This document shows positions 18,242 through 26,768 of a stretch of 60,759 nucleotides of DNA, piece after piece (the stretch's first letter is position 1; each line of letters opens with the position of its first letter). A program made the position numbers and the translations under genes. The stretch comes from an uncultured Dorea sp. (lineage in GTDB: Bacteria; Bacillota; Clostridia; Lachnospirales; Lachnospiraceae): positions 1 through 60,759 of the forward strand of contig CAJUTH010000021.1 of the NCBI GenBank assembly GCA_910589275.1, read 5' to 3'. The notes beneath the pieces are model-generated. The model saw nothing but the letters and a program-made list of their open reading frames with translations, did no database searches and was not told the DNA's origin.

Positions 18242-18291
18242 GTTCTGGGGGGCGATATTTAAAAGAGTTCTGGGGGGCGATATTTAAAAGA
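18242..18291. repeat. Two perfect tandem copies of a 25-bp unit
   Basis: The 25-bp unit at 18242-18266 is repeated exactly at 18267-18291, with no spacer. It contains a run of six G then CGATATTTAAAAGA. It sits between the divergent tex promoter (18213-18241) and the plus-strand promoter at 18297-18325, so it lies upstream of both -35 elements. It may be a tandem regulator-binding site or a recent slippage duplication. It is not a CRISPR, since there are only two units and no spacer. Confidence 0.8.
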
Positions 18292-18315
18292 GCCGCTTGA
18301 AAATCAAGCAGCTCT
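18289..18315. promoter_or_regulatory. Dyad overlapping the sRNA promoter, candidate operator
   Basis: AGAGCCGCTTGA and TCAAGCAGCTCT form a 12-bp stem with one mismatch around an AAA loop. The dyad covers the -35 of the plus-strand promoter at 18297-18325, so a bound dimer would block it. Confidence 0.5.
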
Positions 18316-18325
18316 AGTGTATAAT
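18297..18325 (+). promoter_or_regulatory. Consensus promoter of the candidate small RNA
   Basis: TTGAAA (18297-18302), a 17-nt spacer, and TATAAT (18320-18325). There is no ORF immediately downstream; a strong terminator follows about 100 nt later. Confidence 0.7.
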
Positions 18326-18331
18326 CTACTT

Positions 18332-18438
18332 AGAAAGGTTAATCGGACACGAAGTTCCGATATGCCCTCAGTAAAATTTTAGCTAATTCAAAGAGATAAG
18401 CATCCAACTTTCTCAGGGTACGGATGCTTATCTTTTTT
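18332..18438 (+). ncRNA. Candidate small RNA, about 105 nt
   Basis: This stretch starts about 7 nt after a consensus -10 and ends in a 12-bp perfect intrinsic terminator (18394-18405 with 18422-18433, then TTTTTTAT). It contains one further hairpin (ATCGGA 18342-18347 with TCCGAT 18356-18361). The only ORF is six codons (ATG at 18362) without a well-placed ribosome binding site. It does not match any riboswitch or known sRNA family that I recognise. The tetR promoter lies downstream of the terminator, so the unit looks independent rather than a tetR leader. Confidence 0.5.
18394..18438 (+). terminator. Intrinsic terminator of the candidate sRNA
   Basis: A 12-bp perfect stem, 16-nt loop and T6 tail. 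Confidence 0.85.
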
Positions 18439-18493
18439 ATGATTATCTATGTAAGACAAATTCGTCCAGCAGAACCGAGTCTGCTCTGTTTTC

Positions 18494-18522
18494 TTGAATC
18501 CTGTAGAAATTTATGGTATACT
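18494..18522 (+). promoter_or_regulatory. tetR-family gene promoter
   Basis: TTGAAT (18494-18499), a 17-nt spacer and TATACT (18517-18522). The longest ORF of the downstream gene would start with a TTG inside this -35, so the real start must lie further on. Confidence 0.65.
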
Positions 18523-18538
18523 TGTCAGACAAGCATAC
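18516..18538. promoter_or_regulatory. 23-bp palindromic operator overlapping the -10
   Basis: Half sites GTATACTTGTC (18516-18526) and GACAAGCATAC (18528-18538) match at 10 of 11 positions around a central A. It covers the -10 and the start point of the TetR gene, the classic place for autorepression. Confidence 0.65.
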
Positions 18539-18565
18539 GTGAATATGAAGGAGAATAATGCCGCT

Positions 18566-19168
18566 ATGCCAGAACTACAAGAATTGTCCAAACAGCAGTT
18601 AAAATCAAAAGAAACAAAGAGCCGTATTTTCCGCGCAGCGAAAACCATCCTCCAGCAGAAGGGCTACGAAGCATTATCCATCAAAAATATCTGTGAAGAG
18701 GCCGGCGTTTCGAACGGAAGCTTTTATCATCATTTCAAGACCAAGGACGATTTATTATCTTACTATATTGAAGAGCAGCCCAGCATCAATCCCGATCTGC
18801 TTGACCTGCCCTCCAATATAGACGAAGCAAAGATAACCATCATCCATGTATACCTGAATTATGTGCATTACTGCCGGGAACTCGGACTGGATTTTATATC
18901 CAATTATTACACGCCTAAAAACCAATCCCTGAATCCGGATATCTGGGCAGACCGCCCTTATCCGATTGTAACGGTCCATAATTACCTGAAAAAAGCTATT
19001 GATGCCGGAATTATTACCTTGAAGCATTCTTTAGATGAGGTAAGCACTGACATCCGTATGATCGTTATCGGAAACGTATTTGAATGGAGCTTAAAAAACG
19101 GCGAAGCAGACTTTGAGAAAAATATGCGGCGCAGTCTAGAATGTTATCTGGACGGGGCGCTAATTTAG
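18566..19168 (+). CDS. TetR/AcrR family transcriptional regulator
   Basis: A 200-residue regulator from the ATG at 18566 (AAGGAG 12 nt upstream); an in-frame ATG at 18545 is the alternative. The N-terminal helix-turn-helix (YEALSIKNICEEAGVSNGSFYHHF) is typical TetR. The C-terminal ligand domain is unassigned. A 23-bp palindrome over its own promoter suggests autorepression. No divergent efflux pump or enzyme gene adjoins it, so its target may be the candidate sRNA just upstream or lie elsewhere. Confidence 0.88.
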   Translation: MPELQELSKQQLKSKETKSRIFRAAKTILQQKGYEALSIKNICEEAGVSNGSFYHHFKTKDDLLSYYIEEQPSINPDLLDLPSNIDEAKITIIHVYLNYVHYCRELGLDFISNYYTPKNQSLNPDIWADRPYPIVTVHNYLKKAIDAGIITLKHSLDEVSTDIRMIVIGNVFEWSLKNGEADFEKNMRRSLECYLDGALI

Positions 19169-19211
19169 TCGAACGATTCCTTTCCACAGCAACAACTATT
19201 TCCTATGAAAT

Positions 19212-19251
19212 AAAAAAACCTTTCAGGCAGGCGGTCCTGAAAGGTTTTTTT
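19212..19251. terminator. Bidirectional terminator between tetR and the sugar-binding gene
   Basis: A 15-bp stem (AAAAAACCTTTCAGG with CCTGAAAGGTTTTTT) around an 8-nt loop, with T runs on both strands. It serves the plus-strand tetR gene and the minus-strand gene ending at 19394. The remaining 140 bp to 19393 show nothing. Confidence 0.88.
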
Positions 19252-19393
19252 ATTAGGGAATTGGCTTATTCAGCCATGTCAATCATTTGATAAGCTTATT
19301 ATACTGCTTGATTATTGAAATTTCCAATCGGTTATTTTGATATAACGGCGCACTTATAGATGATTTCTATAATACAGCTTATTCTGCCTGCAT

Positions 19394-20428
19394 TTATCTT
19401 CTCATAAATCTTTCCACTGAGCTTTTTGTTACCTTCGCATAAGGAAGATAAATATATTTTTTATCCTGAAATTTGATTTTCTCCATCCCAGTTCCGGATA
19501 CAAGAGCTACTGCAAGCTCTGCCATTGCTTCTGCCTGCCCCTCCTTGTCATTATACACCGTCCCTGCCAGTTTGGAATCCCGGACCGCCTCCAGTCCCAC
19601 ATCTGTCCCGTCAACCCCTAAGAAGATCGGCAGAGCAGACTCCGTATAATTTAATTTCTCATAAGCGTCTATCGCGCCAAGGGCCATATCATCATTATTT
19701 GCCAATACCAGCTCAATCCTGTTCTGATGCTGACTAATCATCTGCAGCATCTGATTCTGGGCCTGCGCACGGTTCCAGTTTGCAATTCCATTACTTAATT
19801 TTTCAATTTCGATCTCGTGGCTCTTCAAGGTCTCCACCACGCTCTCCGAACGAATAATCGCGTCCTGATGTCCCGCTTCCCCCTCCAAAATCACATACTG
19901 GATCTTTCCGTCCTTATTGCGGTCTATGGAAGGATCCGACTGTATAAGCTCCACAGCCAGCTCTCCCTGCATAACGCCTGATTGTTCTGCAAACGCTCCC
20001 ACATAATACAGCCTGTCCCACTGCATCATATCCTCCGCAACCGGCTCCCTGTTAAAGAAAATGATCGGCACATCCTTCTCTCTCGCAAGATCAATGATTT
20101 CCGATGGATCCGCACGGTCTACCAGATTCACGCACAGCACATTACAGCCTGCATCAATCAGTTCTGTTACCTGATCCTCCTGTGTCCTCTGAGAGCCGCC
20201 CGCTCCCCGGACTAAAATAGATATTTCATAGCCGCTTTCTTCATACTCCTGAAGGTTTTCCTTCAGAGATGCGATCAACTGATTCAGAAACGTATCGCTT
20301 TGATTATAGTATGTTACACCCACATATACCTTATTCTCCTCATATGGCATCTCCTTGCTGCAGGCACAAAAAAGCTGTATTCCCATACTGAAAACAATAC
20401 CTGCAGCGAGTATTTTTTTCATCCTCAT
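19394..20428 (-). CDS. Galactose-type sugar-binding lipoprotein of the two-component cluster
   Basis: A 344-residue periplasmic-binding-protein fold of the MglB branch. The start at 20428 gives a signal peptide with lipobox (QLFCACS), so the protein is membrane-anchored outside. DRNKDGKIQYV matches the calcium-binding loop of E. coli galactose-binding protein. Conserved sugar-site stretches (VGVTYYNQSD, NRE, NNDDMALGA, GVDGTD) are present. It follows another binding protein and a YesM-type kinase rather than a permease, so it probably presents sugar to the sensor kinase, though it might also feed the mgl transporter. Confidence 0.88.
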   Translation of the reverse strand: MRMKKILAAGIVFSMGIQLFCACSKEMPYEENKVYVGVTYYNQSDTFLNQLIASLKENLQEYEESGYEISILVRGAGGSQRTQEDQVTELIDAGCNVLCVNLVDRADPSEIIDLAREKDVPIIFFNREPVAEDMMQWDRLYYVGAFAEQSGVMQGELAVELIQSDPSIDRNKDGKIQYVILEGEAGHQDAIIRSESVVETLKSHEIEIEKLSNGIANWNRAQAQNQMLQMISQHQNRIELVLANNDDMALGAIDAYEKLNYTESALPIFLGVDGTDVGLEAVRDSKLAGTVYNDKEGQAEAMAELAVALVSGTGMEKIKFQDKKYIYLPYAKVTKSSVERFMRR

Positions 20429-20516
20429 AGTTTTCCCCCATCCTTGTCCCAATCCAACAAATCCGTTACTGTCCATTCCACTCACAATAACAAGAACATC
20501 TGAATCATAAAAACCT

Positions 20517-21494
20517 CTATTGGCTCATTGTAAAAAGAATTTCCTGATTCTCCTTCTTAAACAACGTATCCCTTCGCATTACTGTATAAGAAACTGTTAT
20601 GCTCTGCGGTTTTCTAAAAAAATGCTCAAGACTCTCTACTGCTTCCGTCAGACTCTGGTATCCCATATTAAAATCATCCGGCACTACCAGACATCTGATA
20701 TAGCCCGCATCCAAGCAGTATACTGCCTCCATAGAATTTCCGATCCCATATACCAACGCCCCATGCAAATTATTGGCCGATGCTGCTTTTCCCGCCAGTA
20801 CCAGGCTGTAATCATCCAATGCGATCACAAAATCCACCTTAGCTTTCATTTCTAAAATGTACTCCTCTTCTTCCGGCAAAACATCTGAAACATTCCAGCG
20901 CAGCTCGGCTCCCTTCTCTTCCAGCGCCGACATCAATCCCTTTTCCCGGTCAAGTATGGCTGACGAATCCTCATGTTCCGAGACAATTCCAACAGTCTTT
21001 CCCTTAATTTTCCCATTGTAATCGTTTAGTAATTCCTCCGCCAGTACCTTCCCAAGCTCGTAATTATCTGGTTTTACAACGGCAATTCCAGATGTGTCCC
21101 CATCCCTTGCCGCAGAATATTCTACAAGCATAATCGGAACCCTTCTCTCTATTTTTTTTAACAGTTCCTCTGTATTATTCTCCGGGATAGGCTGAACAAT
21201 CACCGCATCCGCCCCATTATCAACCTCCTTTCGAATCGCTTCATATTCTTCCTCCGCCGATAAGGTCTTTCCTGTACTGACGAAAAATACTTCCATTTCC
21301 CGATCCTGAGCCGCCATTCTAAGTCCATATTTAAACGCCGCCCAGCGGCTGCTGTCGGAATCCTGAATAATCACAGAAATCCTGCTGCGGTCTTCCCCAT
21401 TTTTTCCCCAGAGCATAGCGATAGACACGATCACAACCAGCACGGCTAAAATTGCTTCTGTAAGAATAAATACTTTTTTGCTGCTTTTCATCAT
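20517..21494 (-). CDS. Membrane-anchored sugar-binding protein (ribose-binding fold), sensor accessory
   Basis: A 325-residue substrate-binding protein of the Peripla_BP_4/LacI-like fold. One N-terminal membrane segment near residues 8-29 lacks a lipobox cysteine, so it is an uncleaved anchor rather than a lipoprotein. The EEYEAIRKEVDNGADAVIVQP stretch is typical. It lies between the histidine kinase (28 nt upstream) and the second binding protein. Such fused-anchor binding proteins often pair with YesM-type kinases to sense sugars. Ligand unknown. Confidence 0.8.
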   Translation of the reverse strand: MMKSSKKVFILTEAILAVLVVIVSIAMLWGKNGEDRSRISVIIQDSDSSRWAAFKYGLRMAAQDREMEVFFVSTGKTLSAEEEYEAIRKEVDNGADAVIVQPIPENNTEELLKKIERRVPIMLVEYSAARDGDTSGIAVVKPDNYELGKVLAEELLNDYNGKIKGKTVGIVSEHEDSSAILDREKGLMSALEEKGAELRWNVSDVLPEEEEYILEMKAKVDFVIALDDYSLVLAGKAASANNLHGALVYGIGNSMEAVYCLDAGYIRCLVVPDDFNMGYQSLTEAVESLEHFFRKPQSITVSYTVMRRDTLFKKENQEILFTMSQ

Positions 21495-21522
21495 ATTTTC
21501 CTCTATTCTCCCTCATCTGGCG

Positions 21523-23385
21523 CTACTCCCCGCCAAATGGGCGCCCAGCCTCAAGCAACTTCCTATTTTCCTCTGTATAAGGGACTGCCGGAATACAGAT
21601 TGATACCTTAGTTCCCTCATCCGGCTCGCTTTCCACGGTAAGGCCATACTCTCTTCCGAAAAGAAGATGAATCCGATTATTAACATTCACAAGACCGACT
21701 CCAGAACCTTGCTTGTGTACCCGGTCGCTGTCTGTCAGCAGAAAGCGCACCTCCTCTTCAGACATCCCAATTCCATTATCCGTTACGGATAGAATAACCT
21801 TTCCGTCCCACAGGCTTCCGCTTACACGGATTTCGCCGCCCTCATCCTCATCCATGCCGCTGACACCATAATTGATTGCATTTTCAAGAATGGGCTGTAA
21901 AATCAACTTAACTGTACAATAAGAATAAATATCAGGATCCACGTCCTGTACATAGGTAAATGAATTTTTATAGCGGACCTTCTGGATATTCATATAGCTC
22001 TCAGCATGCTGAAGTTCATCTCTCACCGGGATGACCGTCCGCCCTTTCGAAAGACTGATCCGAAACAGCTTGGCAAGCTGCGATATCATAAACACAGCCT
22101 CGTCATTTCTCTCCCCCTCAATCATCCATGTAATAGAATCCAGTGCATTGTATAAAAAATGCGGGTTAATCTGGCTCTGAAGGGCGTCCAGTTCACTTTT
22201 TCTGCGCTCCGTCTGCTCCAAAACAATTTTGTGCATCAGCATGTCAATCTGCTCATAAGACCTCTGTATGGAATCACCCAGATGCCGTATCTCCATCGAC
22301 CCTCCGATATAAATCTCCGGCTGTTCTCCCGCCTCATATTCCAAAACCGATTCATTCAGCTTCAAGATAGGACTGGATATCCTGACGGAAACCACCCTGT
22401 TTACCACCCCGAACATCATTGCCATCAAAAGAATCAAAAGAACAATAAAATACCTAATATCAAACATGCCATGGGTAAACACAGAGTTCGGGATTACTCC
22501 TACCAGCTTCCAGCCGGTATAGCTGATCGTATTCACTATTACCTTGCGGTGTTCCCCTTCATAAAACTCATCATAAACCCCGTCTTTGTATGACGCCGCC
22601 TTTTTGCTGTTTTCACTGAATATGCCGTTATTTATCTGCATCTGCCTTGTATGATAAATGATCTCCCCGCTGCTGTCGCACAGATAATAATACTGTCCGC
22701 TGTTCTGCGTGTTGATTTGCTTCATCATCCGTGAAATACTGGAATAATCCATATCTACAAGAAGAACTCCCAGTTGAGGAACCCCGTTATCCGTCAATTC
22801 CACAACCCGGCTCAATGAAATCACCCAATAATAACGAAACGCATCATCAAAAAGATTCTGAATATGCGGTGTAGAAAAATGCATATTCTCAGTCTCGGCT
22901 ATCGCCTGCTCATACCAGTCCTGTCTGGTAACATTCGGATCCTCCTTCTGCAGGACAACCGGCTCCGCTCCCATCAGGCTTCCGTAATTATTATAAATGG
23001 CAATACTCCGCAGGCTGCCTGAATTTGCCTCATAGATCCGCTTCATTCCCCGCTGGATGTCATTATCCTGATCGGAAAAATCATTTTCCTTAATGACATT
23101 GTAATAAACCGCATCCGATATCTGCCGCATGCTCACCAGATAATCCTCCATATTCTCCCCGGTCTGCTCCATCAGCTTCTGAGTGCTCCCAATACTTTCC
23201 TGTCTGGAAGCTGCCGAGACTCTAAAATACACCACAACTCCCAAAATCAGCATAATAGTAATGGAAATGGAAGAAAATACAAGCATAATCGTTGACTGCA
23301 TGCCTCTCGGTTTTATTTTGGTTATAAATTCCAAATATCTCTGTGATAATTTCTTATTTTGTGTCACTGTTTTCACTTTCTTCAT
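21523..23385 (-). CDS. YesM-type sensor histidine kinase
   Basis: A 620-residue kinase from the ATG at 23385, which overlaps the response regulator stop by 32 nt. Two membrane segments (about 33-56 and 310-330) bracket an extracellular Cache-like domain. A HAMP region follows, then the His_kinase domain with phosphoacceptor His409 in QINPHFLYN, the N box (ILENAINYGV), DNGIGMSEEEV and GSGVGLVNVNNR. The longest ORF starts at 23478, but that would overlap the regulator by 125 nt. It probably senses sugar via the two binding proteins encoded downstream. Confidence 0.92.
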   Translation of the reverse strand: MKKVKTVTQNKKLSQRYLEFITKIKPRGMQSTIMLVFSSISITIMLILGVVVYFRVSAASRQESIGSTQKLMEQTGENMEDYLVSMRQISDAVYYNVIKENDFSDQDNDIQRGMKRIYEANSGSLRSIAIYNNYGSLMGAEPVVLQKEDPNVTRQDWYEQAIAETENMHFSTPHIQNLFDDAFRYYWVISLSRVVELTDNGVPQLGVLLVDMDYSSISRMMKQINTQNSGQYYYLCDSSGEIIYHTRQMQINNGIFSENSKKAASYKDGVYDEFYEGEHRKVIVNTISYTGWKLVGVIPNSVFTHGMFDIRYFIVLLILLMAMMFGVVNRVVSVRISSPILKLNESVLEYEAGEQPEIYIGGSMEIRHLGDSIQRSYEQIDMLMHKIVLEQTERRKSELDALQSQINPHFLYNALDSITWMIEGERNDEAVFMISQLAKLFRISLSKGRTVIPVRDELQHAESYMNIQKVRYKNSFTYVQDVDPDIYSYCTVKLILQPILENAINYGVSGMDEDEGGEIRVSGSLWDGKVILSVTDNGIGMSEEEVRFLLTDSDRVHKQGSGVGLVNVNNRIHLLFGREYGLTVESEPDEGTKVSICIPAVPYTEENRKLLEAGRPFGGE

Positions 23386-24976
23386 GCTCTGTTCTATATC
23401 TGGATGGAGATACGCCAAACCGTCGTTTAAATACATAACTAAAATAATTGGGATCCGTATAACCAACCTGTCTTGCAATAATATAACTTTTATCGTTTGT
23501 CTCTATCAACAGACGGGAAGCCTGTTCCAAACGATAATCCGTCAGATAGCCGATAAAAGATTTCCCTGTTTTCTTTTTAAATACCGTCGAAAAATAAGAA
23601 TTAGATACGCCCAGAACCTGGCAGACTCCATCCAGTGAAAGCTCTTCGTCCTTATAATGATTCTGTACATAATCCTTTGCCTTAGATACGTAAGACTTTG
23701 TCGAACGGTTCCGCGCGTCCAAAAGTTCCTCCCGGAAGAAAAGACTAGTATCCACCAGCCATTTCTGCAATGCACCGGCATCCATATCCAAAAGCTGCGC
23801 ATACAATACCTTTATATTCTCTGGAAAGACTTCCGCGGTAATTTCATGATTTGCCGCAAACCGGTATAATGCACTGATCAACTCCATGACATCTACATGG
23901 TATAACTGCAGCGTCCTCTCTTGAAAAGACACTTGATTTAAATATTGTTCCACAGCCTCCTTAATATCCTCAACAGTCCCCAGACGAATCATCTTAAAAA
24001 GCTTAGACAGGTGAATATCATCTCCGGAACCAGACCTGCTTATTTCCTGTGGAACATTTTCTTTCATATTGATAGCTCTCGACGCCCCGTAAATCACACG
24101 ATAAGACACAGCCGTTCTGGCGCTGTTATAGGACTGTGAAAGCTCATGAATACTCCCGCAGACCTGTCCGACTCCCACCGTTACAACAGCGTCAACCATA
24201 TGAAGCGCATATTTGCAGAATCTATCGCAGTCATCCGTCAGTTCTGTAATCTCGCTTTCCTGCTTCAATTGCGCAATCAAAACCGTATTCTCCAGATAGG
24301 GGAATGCCTTTGCCTGCCATTTCTTACCCAGATGCTCTTCCGCCTGCTTCTGGACAGATATTGTAAGCAGCAAGGGATTCATGCCTTCCGGCGTCTGACT
24401 AGACGACGTATGAACAACTAGGCAGCAGTACAAAGGTCCGCGGAATGAAAGACGATAATCCGTAAGATATCCAGGAAGTTCTTCCTCTCGTACCCTCCCC
24501 TCTATCAGCATGGTATAAAAATTCGCCTGCAGAAGGGGCAGAGATTCCATATAGTATTTTTGCAGTATCTCCACATTCCGTTTTTCGCTGATCTCCTGGT
24601 CCAGTTTTTTCTTCAACTGCCGAAATACATCTGTCATCTCCATTGAATTTACAGGCTTCAATATATACTCCTCCACCTCCAGATGAACGGCTTCCCTTGC
24701 ATATTCAAATTCATCAAACCCTGTAAAAATCAATATCTTTGTGGCTGGAAATTCCGTCTTAATACGGTGCGCCAATTCCATACCGTTCATATATGGCATC
24801 TTAATATCAGTCATAACCACATCCGGCTCATATTCTTCTACCATTTCAAGCGCCTTCACTCCATTGCAGGCATATCCCGCCACTGAAAAGCCGAGTTCCT
24901 CCCAGTTCAGCTTCTTTAAGATGACCTGTATCACCTCTTCTTCGTCATCCACCAAAAGTACCGTATATTTGTCCAT
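23354..24976 (-). CDS. YesN-type response regulator with AraC DNA-binding domain
   Basis: A 540-residue regulator from the ATG at 24976 (GGTAGGAAGA upstream). The receiver domain has the phosphoacceptor Asp57 in VVMTDIKMP and acidic DD at 10-11. A long middle region and a C-terminal AraC-type pair of helix-turn-helices follow (LSLDGVCQVLGVSNSYFSTV, DPNYFSYVFKRRFGVSPSRYR). It is first in the regulator-kinase-binding protein operon, directly downstream of the mglBAC terminator. The likely target is the mglB promoter. Confidence 0.92.
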   Translation of the reverse strand: MDKYTVLLVDDEEEVIQVILKKLNWEELGFSVAGYACNGVKALEMVEEYEPDVVMTDIKMPYMNGMELAHRIKTEFPATKILIFTGFDEFEYAREAVHLEVEEYILKPVNSMEMTDVFRQLKKKLDQEISEKRNVEILQKYYMESLPLLQANFYTMLIEGRVREEELPGYLTDYRLSFRGPLYCCLVVHTSSSQTPEGMNPLLLTISVQKQAEEHLGKKWQAKAFPYLENTVLIAQLKQESEITELTDDCDRFCKYALHMVDAVVTVGVGQVCGSIHELSQSYNSARTAVSYRVIYGASRAINMKENVPQEISRSGSGDDIHLSKLFKMIRLGTVEDIKEAVEQYLNQVSFQERTLQLYHVDVMELISALYRFAANHEITAEVFPENIKVLYAQLLDMDAGALQKWLVDTSLFFREELLDARNRSTKSYVSKAKDYVQNHYKDEELSLDGVCQVLGVSNSYFSTVFKKKTGKSFIGYLTDYRLEQASRLLIETNDKSYIIARQVGYTDPNYFSYVFKRRFGVSPSRYRTEHEESENSDTK

Positions 24977-25027
24977 TCTTCCTACCCCATATATCTGTAT
25001 ATCCATATTTTATTATAACAAATACCT

Positions 25028-25062
25028 GAAAAAAGAGCCAGAACAATGTCCGGCTCTTTTTC
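25028..25062 (-). terminator. Terminator after the permease gene
   Basis: AAAAGAGCC (25031-25039) pairs with GGCTCTTTT (25052-25060); on the minus strand a T run follows. It closes the mglBAC transcript before the two-component operon. Confidence 0.8.
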
Positions 25063-25095
25063 CTAATTCTACTGCTGCCAGGTTACAGGCGCAGT

Positions 25096-26751
25096 TTATT
25101 TCTTCTGCACATATTTCAGACAGTCAAGTGTTACTGCCACGAGGATAATAATTCCTGAGAATACAAACTGCAGGTTCGTATCGATACCTAAAATTGTCAG
25201 AGAGTAAGTCAGCGCGGTAAAGATAAATACGCCGACTACCACGCCGGAGATCTTACCGATACCACCGGTAAAGGACACGCCGCCCACTACGCAGGCTGCA
25301 ATCGCATCCATCTCCCAGCCTTGTCCATAAGCTGCGGAACCAGAACCTACCATTCTCGCACATTCCAGCCATGAGCCAAAACCATACAGGATTCCTGCCA
25401 GAATAAACGCCCCAACCGTTACGGCAAATACAGAAATACCTGAAACAGCCGCCGCCTCCGGGTTTCCTCCTACCGCATACAGATTTTTTCCAAAAGTCGT
25501 CTTATTCCAGATAAACCATACAATCGCGACAGCGGCTACTGCCCAGAGGATGATCGTCGGGAATCCGTTTACCTTCGGGATAATCATATTCGGGATTACC
25601 GGCTCAATCGCTCCGAAGGATACACCCTTTGTCGCATAAGTAACAAGACCGAAGATCACCAGCATGTTTGCCATGGTAGAGATAAACGGGTGCATCTTAA
25701 ACTTTGCGGTAAAGAAGCCTGCGATCGTCGTAAAGAACGTACAAAGCACGATACATACAACCAGCGACAGAACGACCCTTCCCATCAAGGGCATGGTCGT
25801 AAAGTCAAAGATATGACCAAACACAGCTCCCGTATTGATTCCCTGATGCATAATGATGGTGGCCGTCGTCATACCCATACCAACCATACGTCCAATGGAA
25901 AGGTCCGTACCAGTAAGCAAGATCAGACCCGCTACGCCAAGTGCAAGGAACATACGCGGAGACGCCTGCTGCAGGATATTCAGTACATTGTTGTAAGTCA
26001 GCAGCGGCGAATTCTTTACGATCGGCGTAATAATACACAGCGCAATAAAAATCAATATAATCGCAATATACAGACCGTTCTGCAGTAAAAACGCCCGCTT
26101 ATTAAACGTATATTTGTAATTCTCCCACTTCTGGGCCCTTGTCTCAGCAAAAGTGAACTTCGACATGCGCAGAAGGTCAATCAGATGATACTTGTAAGTA
26201 TACGCCGCATGCCTCCGGTCTTTGATCTGCTGGAGTTCTTTCTCCAGTTCCATCTTTGCGTCAAACTGCCTGTTTTTGTAGACATACTTCTCTTCCTTGA
26301 TCTCCTGCTGGTCAGAAAGCTTGGAAAGGGACGCCTGATGTTCCTTTTCCAGCTCGACAAGCTTTTTCTGGTATTTCTCCTTGGCCGCGGCCTTTTCCAA
26401 AACGCAGCTAGCCTGAACCGGCTGATAATACTCCTGATCAAAATGCGCCTTTAGATAATTTTCCGCGTCTGTAATCAGCCTTGAAACCTCCGCCTTATTC
26501 TTTGCCTCAACCGCCTGCGCCTTCTCCAGCTCGGTTTTTGCCTTCGCGATCCGCGACTCTCTGTCTTCTCTGGTAAGGGCTTTGTCTCTTTTTACTCCAT
26601 CAATCCTGTTCTGAAGAGAGATAACCTTATCTGTCCCATCTAACCGGAGAGCGTCGATTTCCGCCTGAATTTTACCCACATAATCCTCAATCGGCCGGCG
26701 AAGCTTTTGCTCTTCATCCGCCGTAAGAATTTTACTGTTTTCATTCGCCAT
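25096..26751 (-). CDS. mglC: Galactose/methylgalactoside-type ABC permease with long N-terminal coiled coil
   Basis: A 551-residue permease of the MglC/RbsC family. Membrane segments occupy roughly residues 215-551, with the family core LLTGTDLSIGRMVGMGM and GNPEAAAVSGISV. The first about 210 residues are charged and helical (many K/E/A/Q heptads), predicted cytoplasmic coiled coil. E. coli MglC is about 336 residues with no such extension. ATG at 26751 has GAGGGAGATG upstream; an alternative start at 26772 overlaps the ATPase stop as ATGA. It is the third gene of mglBAC. The extension could contact the ATPase or cell wall machinery; its role is unknown. Confidence 0.88.
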   Translation of the reverse strand: MANENSKILTADEEQKLRRPIEDYVGKIQAEIDALRLDGTDKVISLQNRIDGVKRDKALTREDRESRIAKAKTELEKAQAVEAKNKAEVSRLITDAENYLKAHFDQEYYQPVQASCVLEKAAAKEKYQKKLVELEKEHQASLSKLSDQQEIKEEKYVYKNRQFDAKMELEKELQQIKDRRHAAYTYKYHLIDLLRMSKFTFAETRAQKWENYKYTFNKRAFLLQNGLYIAIILIFIALCIITPIVKNSPLLTYNNVLNILQQASPRMFLALGVAGLILLTGTDLSIGRMVGMGMTTATIIMHQGINTGAVFGHIFDFTTMPLMGRVVLSLVVCIVLCTFFTTIAGFFTAKFKMHPFISTMANMLVIFGLVTYATKGVSFGAIEPVIPNMIIPKVNGFPTIILWAVAAVAIVWFIWNKTTFGKNLYAVGGNPEAAAVSGISVFAVTVGAFILAGILYGFGSWLECARMVGSGSAAYGQGWEMDAIAACVVGGVSFTGGIGKISGVVVGVFIFTALTYSLTILGIDTNLQFVFSGIIILVAVTLDCLKYVQKK

Positions 26752-26768
26752 ATTCTTCATCTCCCTCA

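Noticed and set aside
18242..18291. CRISPR-like repeat
   Set aside because: Only two units in tandem without spacers, and no cas gene.
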